Of a DNA stretch of 50,439 nt, positions 6,748-14,504 are shown in pieces (within the stretch, counting starts at the first letter, position 1; each line of letters opens with the position of its first letter). A program made the position numbers and the translations under genes. Location of the stretch: positions 1 through 50,439 of the forward strand of contig DATKQT010000002.1 of assembly GCA_035532535.1 (NCBI GenBank), in the 5' to 3' direction. The DNA is from Palsa-739 sp035532535. GTDB lineage: Bacteria; Actinomycetota; Thermoleophilia; Gaiellales; Gaiellaceae. Under the pieces are notes generated by a model. The model saw only the letters and a program-made list of their open reading frames with translations, had not been told where the DNA came from and made no database searches.

Positions 6748-7607
6748 GCCGCCAGCCTCTCGGTCGCGTCCGGATCCTTGAGCCCGTGCCCGGTGAGGAC
6801 GCAGACGATGGATTGGCCGGCTGCCGTGCCGCTCGCGGCGACGGCGGCGATGCCCGCAGCCGAGGCCGGCTCGCAGAACACGCCCTCTTCGCGCGCGACG
6901 AGACGCCACGCTTCTTCGATCTGCTCCTCCGTCAGCGTCACGAGCGTTCCGTCCGATCGCTTCAGCACGCCGCCGACCTCGAGCCGGTGCACGGGCTCGA
7001 CGATGCGGATCGCGGACGCGAACGTGTCCTGGCGGCGCTCGGCCTCGCCGAGCACGAAGCGCGGCAGACGCTCGCCGAAGCCGACCGCGTAGGCGACGGT
7101 GTTGCCGCCACCGCCGTACGGGAGCGCGAGCACGTCGGGAACGCGGCCGAGCTGCTGGACGACCTCGCGTGCGGCGGAGGCCTGCCCCTCGATGCGGTCG
7201 GGGTTGATCGAGTTGACGTTGACGAAGCCTTCCTCGTCCGCGAGCCGGCGGGCCTCGCGATGCGCGTCCTCGAACGTTCCGTCGATCTCGCGAACATCGG
7301 CGCCCACGGCGCGCGCCTGCGCGACCTTGCCGCGCGAGACGGCGCCGCGCGGCGTGAAGACGACCGCGCGGAGTCCTGCGCGCGCCGCATACGCGGCGGC
7401 GGAGGCAGCCGTGTTCCCGGTGGAAGCGCAGACGACGCCGGTCGCGCCGCGCTCGACCGCGCGCGTGACGGCGACCGCCATGCCGCGGTCCTTGAACGAG
7501 CCGGTCGGGTTCGCGCCCTCCCACTTGAGCCACAGCTCGACGTCGAAGCGCTCCGACAGCCGCGGCGCTCGGAGGAGCGGCGTGTTTCCCTCGCCGAGGG
7601 TAATCAC
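6744..7607 (-). CDS. thrC: Threonine synthase (operonic, N-terminally short)
   Basis: 287 residues. It converts O-phosphohomoserine to threonine with PLP. The PLP-lysine is K39 in NPTGSFKDRG, the phosphate loop is CASTGNTAASAAAY, and PYGGGGNT follows. The protein starts only a few residues before the GEGNTPL motif, so it lacks the 25 or more N-terminal residues and the zinc ribbon seen in the second copy. The GTG start (7605-7607) is chosen because it overlaps the hom stop (GTGA). The frame stays open upstream inside hom, but nothing there looks like ThrC. Placed between hom and thrB, this is the dedicated threonine (hence isoleucine) enzyme. Confidence 0.92.
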   Translation of the reverse strand: MITLGEGNTPLLRAPRLSERFDVELWLKWEGANPTGSFKDRGMAVAVTRAVERGATGVVCASTGNTAASAAAYAARAGLRAVVFTPRGAVSRGKVAQARAVGADVREIDGTFEDAHREARRLADEEGFVNVNSINPDRIEGQASAAREVVQQLGRVPDVLALPYGGGGNTVAYAVGFGERLPRFVLGEAERRQDTFASAIRIVEPVHRLEVGGVLKRSDGTLVTLTEEQIEEAWRLVAREEGVFCEPASAAGIAAVAASGTAAGQSIVCVLTGHGLKDPDATERLAA

Positions 7608-8893
7608 AGCCCGCGCTCCGCGATCACCGGGAGGACAAAAGGGGGTCGGAGCACCTCCGGAAACGCCGCGATCTCGCGCAGCGCCGCCGACACCTCGCCG
7701 AAGGCCGCGCGGTGGAGGACGAGCTCGATCGCCGCGGCGCCGTCCTCGAGCCGCTGCACCAGCTGCGCGATCGAGACGTCGTGCGCGGCGAGCCGGCTGG
7801 CCGCGTGTGCAAGGACGCCCGGCCGGTCGGAGACCTCGAGATGGACGTAGAACGGTGAGCGCCACTCGCTCGACGGCAGTCGCGGAAGCTCGCGCCAGCA
7901 GGCGTCGTTCTGCAGGAAGCCGGTGCCGGCCGTGCCGACGACGCTGACGAGGTCGGCGACGACGGCGGAAGCGGTCTCGACACCGCCTGCGCCCGGCCCT
8001 TCGAGCGTGATCTCCCGGATGGCGTCGCCCTGGAGCATGACGGCGTTGAAGGCGCCGTCGACCGCGGCCAGCGGGTGCGAGCGCTCGACGAGCGCCGGCT
8101 GGACGCGGACGTCGACGGCACCGTCGAGGAGCGTCGCGATTCCGACGAGCTTGATGACCATGCCGAGCTGCGCAGCTGCGTTCACGTGCACCGGCTCGAG
8201 CTCCTCGATGCCGCGGCACTCGACGTCCTCGAAGCGCACGCGCGAGCCGAACGCGACGGTGGCGAGGATCGCCATCTTTGCGGCCGCATCTGCGCCGCTG
8301 ACGTCGTCGGTCGGATCCGCCTCGGCGTAGCCGAGCGCCTGCGCCTCGGCGAGCGCGTCGGCATAGGAGCCTCCGCGCTCCATGCTCGAGAGCATGAAGT
8401 TCGTCGTCCCGTTCACGATCCCGAGGACGCGGTGCACGTTCGAGACGACGAGCGACTCGCGCAGCACCTTCACGACCGGGATCGCCGCGCACACCGATGC
8501 TTCGAACCGCAGCTGGACGCCCGCGGCCGACGCGGCCGCGAACAGCTCCGCGCCGTCCCGCGCGATCAGCTGCTTGTTCGCGGAGACGACCGGCTTGCCG
8601 GCGCCGAGCAGCGCACGCACGTAATCGCCGGCGGGGGAGAGACCGCCCATGACCTCGGCGACGACCTGGATGTCCGGGTCGTCGCGGAACGCCTCGAAGT
8701 CCGTGGTGAGCACGCCGTCGCCCGCCGGGAACGGGCGCTCCTTCGCGGGATCGCGGACGAGCGCACGCACGACCCGCAGCCTGTGGCCCGTCGCGCGCTC
8801 GATCTCGTCGACGCTCTCGACGAGCATCCGATTGACGGAAGAGCCGACCGTCCCGTAGCCGAGAAGGCCGATGCCGACGTCAACGGACGCCAA
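7604..8893 (-). CDS. hom: Homoserine dehydrogenase with ACT domain
   Basis: 429 residues. It reduces aspartate semialdehyde to homoserine. It has the N-terminal nucleotide-binding loop LLGYGTVGSSV, the catalytic-domain segments SANKQLIA and GIVNGTTNFML, EADPTDDVSGADAAAK, and a C-terminal ACT domain from about residue 345 (FYVHLEVSDRPGVLAHAA), which in this family mediates threonine feedback. Start TTG at 8891-8893 with GGAGGG 5 nt upstream, overlapping the end of ilvC by 14 nt. Coupled to thrC. No aspartokinase or aspartate-semialdehyde dehydrogenase is in the window. Confidence 0.95.
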   Translation of the reverse strand: MASVDVGIGLLGYGTVGSSVNRMLVESVDEIERATGHRLRVVRALVRDPAKERPFPAGDGVLTTDFEAFRDDPDIQVVAEVMGGLSPAGDYVRALLGAGKPVVSANKQLIARDGAELFAAASAAGVQLRFEASVCAAIPVVKVLRESLVVSNVHRVLGIVNGTTNFMLSSMERGGSYADALAEAQALGYAEADPTDDVSGADAAAKMAILATVAFGSRVRFEDVECRGIEELEPVHVNAAAQLGMVIKLVGIATLLDGAVDVRVQPALVERSHPLAAVDGAFNAVMLQGDAIREITLEGPGAGGVETASAVVADLVSVVGTAGTGFLQNDACWRELPRLPSSEWRSPFYVHLEVSDRPGVLAHAASRLAAHDVSIAQLVQRLEDGAAAIELVLHRAAFGEVSAALREIAAFPEVLRPPFVLPVIAERGL

Positions 8894-9881
8894 GTAAGCC
8901 CTCCACGCCGGCTAGAGCGCGAAGCTCCTTTCCGACCCGCTCGATCTCCGCAGCGCGCTCTTCGCCGGCCTTCCGCAGCTCTGCGAACTTCGGACGCCCG
9001 GCCTCGTCGTCGGCGAACAGCTCCTCTGCGAACGCGCCGGTCTGAATCTCGCCGAGGATGTCGCGCAGCCGCTGCTTGACCGCGTCGTCGACGACCCGCG
9101 GGCCGCGGGACAGGTCGCCGTACTCGGCGACGTCGGAGACGGAGTAGCGCATGTACTCGTAGCCGCCCTGGTAGAGCAGGTCGACGATGAGCTTCAGCTC
9201 GTTGAGGCACTCGTAGTACGCGATCTCGGGCTGGTAGCCCGCCTCGACGAGGACGTCGAACCCGGCCTGCACGAGCGCGGGGACGCCGCCGCACAGCACG
9301 GCCTGCTCGCCGAAGAGGTCGCTCTCCGTCTCCTCGGCGAACGTCGTCGCCAGCAGGCCGACACGTGCGCAGCCGATGCCGACGCCGTATGCGAGCGCGA
9401 GGGCGAGCGCGTTGCCGCTCGCGTCGCGATGGACGGCGACGAGGCCCGGCGTGCCGGCGCCCGAGACGTACAGCTCGCGGACGCGATGGCCCGGCGCTTT
9501 CGGCGCGACCATGATCACGTCGTGGCCTTCGGGCGGCGCGATGCGCTCGAAGTGGATGTTCAGCCCGTGGGCGAAGAGCACCGCAGCGCCCGGCTCGAGA
9601 TTCGGCGCGATGTGCTCGTCCCAGACCTGCTTCTGCACGTGGTCGGGACACAGGAGCGCGACGACTTGCGCGCCGCGCACGGCCTCGGCGATGGAGCGAA
9701 CCTCGAGCCCCGCATCCTCGGCTTTCTCGGCGGACGGGCTCCCCTCGCGCAGGCCGACCTGCACTTCGACGCCGGAGTCGCGCAGGTTCAGCGCGTGCGC
9801 GTGGCCCTGGCTGCCGTAGCCGATGACGGCCACCTTCCCGGACAGCAGGTCGAGGTCGCCTTCGCGATAGATGGTGGCCAT
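8880..9881 (-). CDS. ilvC: Ketol-acid reductoisomerase (class I)
   Basis: 333 residues. It isomerises and reduces acetolactate and acetohydroxybutyrate with NADPH and Mg. Rossmann motif GYGSQGHAHALNLRDSG at 20-36, active-site MVAPKAPGH, and the knotted C-terminal domain with AEETESDLFGEQAVLCGG and EIAYYECLNELKLIVDLLY, which hold the metal-binding Asp and Glu residues. The length matches class I. ATG at 9879-9881 with AAAGGAG 8 nt upstream. The 14-nt gap to ilvN shows continued co-transcription. Confidence 0.97.
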   Translation of the reverse strand: MATIYREGDLDLLSGKVAVIGYGSQGHAHALNLRDSGVEVQVGLREGSPSAEKAEDAGLEVRSIAEAVRGAQVVALLCPDHVQKQVWDEHIAPNLEPGAAVLFAHGLNIHFERIAPPEGHDVIMVAPKAPGHRVRELYVSGAGTPGLVAVHRDASGNALALALAYGVGIGCARVGLLATTFAEETESDLFGEQAVLCGGVPALVQAGFDVLVEAGYQPEIAYYECLNELKLIVDLLYQGGYEYMRYSVSDVAEYGDLSRGPRVVDDAVKQRLRDILGEIQTGAFAEELFADDEAGRPKFAELRKAGEERAAEIERVGKELRALAGVEGLLGVR

Positions 9882-9895
9882 TGGTGGTACTCCTT

Positions 9896-10411
9896 TCAGG
9901 CCAGCACGTGCTGGCGAGGACGATTGCGATGGGGACGGTGGGCGCGGCCGAGGCCGATGCGCCCGGTGCGGACGAGCTCCTGGAGGCCGTGCGGGCGGAC
10001 GAGCTCCTCGAAGGAGTCCACGTCCTCCGGCGGCCCGATGAGCTCGAAGATAATCGAGTCGGGGCCGAGGTCGACGACGCGTGCGCCGAAGACCTCGCCG
10101 AGCGCCATCAGCTCCGCGCGCTTCGCGGGCGGGGCCGAGACCTTCATGAGGACGAGCTCGCGCTCGATCGACTCGCCGGGGACGAGCTCCGCGACACGCA
10201 GCACGTTCACGAGCTTGTGCATCTGCTTCTCGATCTGCTCGAGCGGGCTCGACGCGCAGTCGACGCGAATGGTGATGCACGAAACGTCGTGCCGTTCGGT
10301 CGGCCCGACCGCGAGACTGTCGATGTTGAAGCCACGGCGGGCGAACATGCTCGTGATGCGCATGAGCACGCCCGGCTTGTTCTCGACGAGGACGGAGAGT
10401 GTGTGCTTCAT
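9896..10411 (-). CDS. ilvN: Acetolactate synthase small (regulatory) subunit
   Basis: 171 residues. It binds IlvB and carries valine feedback through an N-terminal ACT domain (MKHTLSVLVENKPGVLMRIT, then GFNIDSLAVGPTE) and a C-terminal ACT-like domain. Length and motifs fit the IlvN/IlvH family. The ATG overlaps the ilvB stop (ATGA at 10408-10411). The last ~20 residues are Arg/His-rich (GRAHRPHRNRPRQHVLA), an odd but short tail. Confidence 0.95.
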   Translation of the reverse strand: MKHTLSVLVENKPGVLMRITSMFARRGFNIDSLAVGPTERHDVSCITIRVDCASSPLEQIEKQMHKLVNVLRVAELVPGESIERELVLMKVSAPPAKRAELMALGEVFGARVVDLGPDSIIFELIGPPEDVDSFEELVRPHGLQELVRTGRIGLGRAHRPHRNRPRQHVLA

Positions 10412-12126
10412 GCGCCCACCTTTGTGACGACTTCTTCGAATTCGACGAGGTCGAGCGCCGCGGCGCCCGCCGGGATCATTGGGAAGCAGTGCTCGCGCGG
10501 ATCGACACGCGCGTCGACGACCGCGGTGCGACCGCAGGCGAGCGCCTCGACGAGCGCCGCCTCGAGGTCCTCCTCGCTCTCCACGGTAAAGCCCTCGCCG
10601 CCGTACGCGCGGGCGAGCGCGGCGTAGTCGGGCACCGTGTGCGTGAGCCGGATCTGCGAGAAGCGTTCTTCGAAGAACATGTCCTGCCACTGTCGCACCA
10701 TGCCGAGGTAGCCGTTGTTCACGATGACGACGACGATCGGAAGATCCTCGAGCACCGACGTCGCGAGCTCCTGCTGCGTCATCTGGAAGCACCCGTCGCC
10801 GTCGACGCAGACGACGGTCGCGTCCGGGCGCGCAGCCTTCGCGCCGACAGCTGCCGGGATCCCGTAGCCCATCGTCCCGAGCCCGCCCGAGGTGATGAAC
10901 GAGCGCGGCACGTCGCAGCGCAGGTACTGCATCGCCCACATCTGGTGCTGGCCGACGCCGGTCGTGAAGATGACATCGTCGCGGCCGGCGGTGAGCGCCT
11001 GGAGGGTCTCGAGCACGAACTGCGGCTTGAGCATGTCGCCCTCACGCCGGTACCGCAGCGGGTACGTGTCGCGCCACTCGGCGATTTGCCGAAGCCACGG
11101 CTCCGTCGCGCCCGGCCGGCGCGCGTCGGTGAGGATCCGCCCGATCTCCGCGAGCACGGGCTTCAACGGGCCGACGACGGGAATGTCCGCGTGGCGGATC
11201 TTCGAGATCTCGGCGGCGTCGATGTCGAGATGCACGACCGTCGCCCCCGGGGCGAATGCAGAGACCTTGCCCGTCACTCGATCGTCGAAGCGGGCGCCGA
11301 CGGCGACGATGAGGTCGGCCTTGTTCAGCGCCCAGTTCGACCACTTCGGGCCGTGCATGCCGGGCCAGCCGGCGTGCAGCTCGTGCGTCTCCGGGAAGCC
11401 GCCCTTCGCCATGAGCGTCGTGACGACCGGCAGCCGCGCGGTCTCGGCGAGCACAAGGAGCTCCTCCGTCGCGTCGGCGTTCAGCACTCCACCGCCGACG
11501 TAGAGGATGGGCCGCTCCGCCGCGGCGATCGCATGAGCGGCAGCCAGTATCTGCCGCTCGTGACCACGGCGGGGCGGCTTCCATCCCGGGAGGGAAACCG
11601 TGTCGGGGTACGAGAAATCGAATTCCGCTTCCTGGATGTCGCGCGGAACGTCGACGAGCACAGGCCCGCAGCGTCCGGTGCGCGCAACGTGGAAGGCGGC
11701 CTTGAGCACGTGCGGCAGCTCTTCGACGTCCTGCACGAGCCACGAGTGCTTGACGATCGGGATCGTGATCCCGGTGATGTCGCACTCCTGGAAAGCGTCG
11801 CTGCCAATGAGGTTGGTGCGCACCTGCCCGGTGATGCACACGAGCGGCGTCGAGTCCATCCATGCATCCGCAATCGGCGTGACGAGATTCGTCGCGCCCG
11901 GCCCGGAGGTGGCGATCGCGACGCCGACGCGGCCTGAGGCTCGCGCGTATCCCTGCGCCATGTGACCGGCACCCTGCTCGTGGCGCGCGAGCACGTGGCG
12001 CACGGTCGTGCCGCGCGCGAACGCGTCGTACAGCGGAAGGATGGCGCCTCCGGGCAGGCCGAAGGCGACGTCCACCCCCTCCGCCTCGAGGCTGCGAAGG
12101 ATCGCGTCTGCACCGTTCATCCTCAT
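10408..12126 (-). CDS. ilvB: Acetolactate synthase large (catalytic) subunit
   Basis: 572 residues. A TPP enzyme condensing pyruvate with pyruvate or 2-ketobutyrate, the first common BCAA step. The activating Glu is in LARHEQGAGHMAQGYARASG, and the TPP/Mg motif runs from GDGCFQMTQQE to IVNNGYLGMV. The FAD-binding middle domain is intact (VGARFDDRVTGK). Start at ATG 12124-12126, overlapping the upstream gene's TGA (ATGA); a second ATG two codons later (12120) is equally possible. First ilv gene after leuA and the leuB-like gene. Confidence 0.97.
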   Translation of the reverse strand: MRMNGADAILRSLEAEGVDVAFGLPGGAILPLYDAFARGTTVRHVLARHEQGAGHMAQGYARASGRVGVAIATSGPGATNLVTPIADAWMDSTPLVCITGQVRTNLIGSDAFQECDITGITIPIVKHSWLVQDVEELPHVLKAAFHVARTGRCGPVLVDVPRDIQEAEFDFSYPDTVSLPGWKPPRRGHERQILAAAHAIAAAERPILYVGGGVLNADATEELLVLAETARLPVVTTLMAKGGFPETHELHAGWPGMHGPKWSNWALNKADLIVAVGARFDDRVTGKVSAFAPGATVVHLDIDAAEISKIRHADIPVVGPLKPVLAEIGRILTDARRPGATEPWLRQIAEWRDTYPLRYRREGDMLKPQFVLETLQALTAGRDDVIFTTGVGQHQMWAMQYLRCDVPRSFITSGGLGTMGYGIPAAVGAKAARPDATVVCVDGDGCFQMTQQELATSVLEDLPIVVVIVNNGYLGMVRQWQDMFFEERFSQIRLTHTVPDYAALARAYGGEGFTVESEEDLEAALVEALACGRTAVVDARVDPREHCFPMIPAGAAALDLVEFEEVVTKVGA

Positions 12127-13022
12127 GCGGGGAAGAACTCCGCGTTCCGCATCGTCAATTGGAATCCGCCCAGGACGCGGCTCGTGAACTCGCGGGTCGA
12201 GGCGCGGACGCCGAAGCGCACCGGCTCGTTCACGAGCGCGGCCGACACGGCGCCGGCGAGCGTCTCCGCCGCCGCGGGCTGACCGAGGCCGTGCTCGATG
12301 GCGAGCGCCGTGGCGAAGAGCATGCTGCTCGGGTTCACGACGCCATGCCCTGCGAGCGCGAAGCCGCCGTCGGGCGACGGCACGAACAGGCTCGGCCCGT
12401 GCTCGGCCAGGAGCGCATGCGCGGCGACTCGGTGCGACGCTGCCGCTGCGGCGATCTCCACCATGCCCTCGGCCCACGCCGGTGCGACGACGACCACGTC
12501 GAAGCGCGCCGGGTTGAACGCCGCGAACGGCATCGCGTCCTTCGGCGAGACGTGCTCGACCCGAACGTGCTCGTGGTCGGGCGTCGCGAGCTGGACGAGC
12601 TCGCACCATTCGCTATCTCCCACGCAGGCGAGCCGCATGCGGCGCCCGGCAGCGATCTCGAATGCGCGACGAACGGTCCACTCGCCCGCGTCGTCGCCCA
12701 CCGAGGTGATGAAGGCGACGTCGTCGTGCTGGCCGAACCGCACGCGGGTCAACCTGGCGCGCAGGTCGAGCTCCGCCATCACGTCGTCGAGTGTCGGCTC
12801 CTCTGCGCCCGCGACGAGGACGGCATCCGCGCCGAGGACCGCATCCCGCGTGCTGGCCGGAACCGTCTGGCCGAGCCGCGCGAGCGCGACACCGCCGAAC
12901 GGAGCGTGCACCTGGTCGAACGCGAAGCCGTGCACACGCGCGACCGCGTCGAGCGCGTACATCGCCTCTGCCATCAGCTCCGGCGCAGTGCCGGAGCCGG
13001 TGAGACAAGCAACGGTTTTCAT
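12123..13022 (-). CDS. Degenerate isopropylmalate-dehydrogenase-like protein (probable pseudoenzyme)
   Basis: 299 residues, ATGA-coupled to both leuA and ilvB. It aligns with LeuB over its length: AELDLRARLTRVRF for the substrate-binding Arg helix and VVNPSSMLFATALAIEHGLG for the LeuB NPTAMLRSTALLLEHGLG segment. The catalytic features are lost. Lys of DKAN is replaced (ACVGDSEW), the Arg of RELVGG is gone, the metal Asp of VDNAAM aligns with Lys161, the FGDILSD Asp pair aligns with Glu185 and Glu189, and the EPVHGSAPD cofactor motif is absent. Reading frame, codon use and coupling are all intact, so it is a maintained gene, not decay. A regulatory or scaffold role is inferred. Confidence 0.8.
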   Translation of the reverse strand: MKTVACLTGSGTAPELMAEAMYALDAVARVHGFAFDQVHAPFGGVALARLGQTVPASTRDAVLGADAVLVAGAEEPTLDDVMAELDLRARLTRVRFGQHDDVAFITSVGDDAGEWTVRRAFEIAAGRRMRLACVGDSEWCELVQLATPDHEHVRVEHVSPKDAMPFAAFNPARFDVVVVAPAWAEGMVEIAAAAASHRVAAHALLAEHGPSLFVPSPDGGFALAGHGVVNPSSMLFATALAIEHGLGQPAAAETLAGAVSAALVNEPVRFGVRASTREFTSRVLGGFQLTMRNAEFFPA

Positions 13023-14161
13023 GCTGGGACTCCTTCGAAGACGGCGTCGAGTGGAACGGCGCCGCGGCTGTCGGCGAGCGCCTTGAACCTGCGGAACGCG
13101 GCGTTCAGGTCGTCGCCGCTGAGCTGGATCCCGCGCTCGGCGCAAGCCCGCGCGAACGCGTGCCGGCCCGAGTGCTTGCCGAGCGGCAGCGTCATGTGCA
13201 CACCGACCTCGACCGGGTCGATGATCTGGTACGTCCGCGCGTCCTTCAGCATCCCGTCCTGGTGGATGCCGGCCTCGTGCGCGAACGCGTTCGCGCCGAC
13301 GACCGCCTTGTTCCGCTGGACGACGTAGCCGGTGAGCTCGGACACGAGCTTCGATGAGGCCGTGATCTGCTCCGTGTCGATGCCCGTCTCGACGTCGAAG
13401 TGATCCGAGCGGACCTTCAGCGCGACGACGATCTCCTCGAGCGACGCGTTGCCCGCGCGCTCGCCGATGCCGTTGACGGTGCACTCGACCTGCTGCGCGC
13501 CCGCTTCGACCGCCGCGAGCGAGTTGGCGACCGCGAGCCCGAGATCGTTGTGACAGTGCGCGGACAGCGTGACGCGGCGGAGCTCGGGGCAGCGGCGCCG
13601 AACCTCGGTGAGGAACGACGCGTACTGGTGCGGCAGCGCGTAGCCGACCGTGTCGGGAAGGTTGACGACGGTCGCGCCGGCCTCGATGACGACGCGGCAG
13701 ACTCGGGCGACGAACTCAGGGTCGGATCGGGTCGCGTCCTCGCACGAGAACTCCACCTCGTCGACGAGCCGGGCGACGTGGCCGACGGCGAAGCGCGCGC
13801 GGGCGAGCACCTCGGCCGGCTCGAGGTTGAGTTTCCGCTCCATGTGAATCGGGCTGGTGGCGAGAACGATGTGGACGCGGCTGCGCTTCGCGTCGGCGAG
13901 CGCCCCGGCGGCCGCGTCGAGGTCCTCGCGGACGGCGCGGGCAAATGCGGCGACGGTGGGCCGCTCGAGCGCCTGGGCTACGGCCTGGACTCCGGCGAAA
14001 TCGCCGGGGGATGCGCCCGGGAAGCCCGCCTCGACGACATCCACGCCGAGCCGCTCGAGCTGCTCCGCGATCGTCGCCTTTTCGTGCGGCTGCAGAGCGA
14101 TGCCCGGCGATTGCTCGCCGTCGCGCAACGTCGTATCGAGAATCTGGATCCTGCGGGCCAC
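13019..14161 (-). CDS. leuA: 2-isopropylmalate synthase, short form without regulatory domain
   Basis: 380 residues. It condenses acetyl-CoA with 2-ketoisovalerate. The HMGL-like TIM barrel is complete: LDTTLRDGEQSPG near the start, SAHCHNDLGLAVANSLAA with the metal-binding His-x-His, NGIGERAGNASLEE, and the subdomain HEAGIHQDGMLK and LGKHSGRHAF. It ends at about residue 380, where bacterial LeuA normally continues into a ~130-residue leucine-binding domain. That domain is present in the separate fragment at 1-141. The start is the second GTG (14159-14161), which lies 8 nt from AAGGAGG; the first GTG (14165-14167) is too close. Both GTGs fall within a 10-nt segment that can be sequestered by the leader. 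Confidence 0.93.
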   Translation of the reverse strand: MARRIQILDTTLRDGEQSPGIALQPHEKATIAEQLERLGVDVVEAGFPGASPGDFAGVQAVAQALERPTVAAFARAVREDLDAAAGALADAKRSRVHIVLATSPIHMERKLNLEPAEVLARARFAVGHVARLVDEVEFSCEDATRSDPEFVARVCRVVIEAGATVVNLPDTVGYALPHQYASFLTEVRRRCPELRRVTLSAHCHNDLGLAVANSLAAVEAGAQQVECTVNGIGERAGNASLEEIVVALKVRSDHFDVETGIDTEQITASSKLVSELTGYVVQRNKAVVGANAFAHEAGIHQDGMLKDARTYQIIDPVEVGVHMTLPLGKHSGRHAFARACAERGIQLSGDDLNAAFRRFKALADSRGAVPLDAVFEGVPA

Positions 14162-14261
14162 GAACACGTCCTCCTTGACTTAGGTCGCACCTGTGGTGCG
14201 GTGAGGTCGGCGTCTGCGCCTCTTGCGAGACGCGTGTTCGTGTATCTCCCCGTTAGGGGAG
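14159..14261 (-). promoter_or_regulatory. leuA attenuator RNA: stop-codon hairpin and start-codon-sequestering repeat
   Basis: After the leader ORF the minus strand shows a hairpin, CTCCCC-TAAC-GGGGAG (14261-14246), with the leader stop codon in its loop. Next, CACGAACACG (14242-14233) is perfectly complementary to CGTGTTCGTG (14168-14159), which contains both possible leuA GTG start codons. Between them is a second hairpin with arms GCGTCT/AGACGC (14233-14228 and 14215-14210). This arrangement lets a translating or stalled leader ribosome decide whether the leuA start is exposed. A pseudoknot-based translational attenuator for actinobacterial leuA has been proposed from comparative genomics. 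The fine mechanism here is inferred. Confidence 0.7.
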
Positions 14262-14327
14262 AATGAGGATGACGACGAAGAAAATGAGCCCGGAAAGGGC
14301 GGGGATGCGTGTCCGGGCGGTCGTCAT
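14253..14327 (-). CDS. Branched-chain amino-acid leader peptide of the leuA-ilv operon
   Basis: 24 codons, ATG at 14325-14327, TAA at 14253-14255. The second half reads LIFFVVILILP: four Leu in the peptide in all (three of them in the terminal run and its approach), four Ile and two Val, nearly all clustered in the last 14 codons. That is exactly the set of products of the downstream operon. The stop codon sits in the loop of a GC hairpin. A weak AGGTGA Shine-Dalgarno lies just upstream. This marks ribosome-mediated attenuation of the whole leuA-ilvD operon by branched-chain aminoacyl-tRNA supply. Confidence 0.82.
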   Translation of the reverse strand: MTTARTRIPALSGLIFFVVILILP

Positions 14328-14336
14328 CGCTCACCT

Positions 14337-14365
14337 AGGGTGCATCGCGCAGCCCCACTTGTCAA
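14337..14365 (-). promoter_or_regulatory. Promoter of the leuA-ilv operon
   Basis: A perfect -35 TTGACA on the minus strand (14365-14360), a 17-nt spacer and a poor -10 CACCCT (14342-14337), about 10 nt before the leader ATG. TAGGTG a few bases downstream is an alternative -10. Confidence 0.5.
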
Positions 14366-14419
14366 ATCTGGCGTGCGTGAAACCGGAGAACGCGAATGGT
14401 CGGCAGCCGGCCTGCGAGC

Positions 14420-14425
14420 TAGGGT
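14420..14425 (+). promoter_or_regulatory. -10 box of the gltB leader
   Basis: TAGGGT, 10 nt before the ATG of the gltB leader ORF, the distance seen for other starts in this window. A convincing -35 is not visible (TGGTCG lies about 17 nt upstream). Confidence 0.4.
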
Positions 14426-14435
14426 CAGTGGCCTG

Positions 14436-14504
14436 ATGCCCCGCGCGACGAGCATTCTGAAGCCGATTTCGCTCGTCTTTGCCGCGCGCATCCCTACGCG
14501 CTAG
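14436..14504 (+). CDS. Leader peptide upstream of gltB
   Basis: A 22-codon ORF, beginning MPRATSILKP and ending AARIPTR, whose TAG (14502-14504) lies inside the 5' arm of the hairpin at 14500-14536. The composition does not name a sensed amino acid: three Ile, two Leu, one Val, four Arg and no Glu or Gln. The evidence that it is translated is positional. Its last sense codon and stop, CGC TAG, are embedded in the hairpin exactly as in the Phe leader of pheA. A near-leaderless start downstream of TAGGGT is likely. Confidence 0.55.
   Translation: MPRATSILKPISLVFAARIPTR

Noticed and set aside
6744..7607. Operonic thrC considered as a truncated pseudogene
   Set aside because: PLP-lysine, phosphate loop and C-terminus are intact, and GTGA couplings on both sides show a maintained short gene.
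14159..14330. T-box riboswitch upstream of leuA
   Set aside because: No T-box sequence or specifier-loop arrangement is visible; a translated leader peptide with start-codon pairing accounts for the region.
13978..14334. Longer minus-strand frame covering the leuA leader region
   Set aside because: It runs in another frame through the leader, hairpins and leuA start, and has no domain. The Leu/Ile/Val leader ORF and leuA explain the region better.
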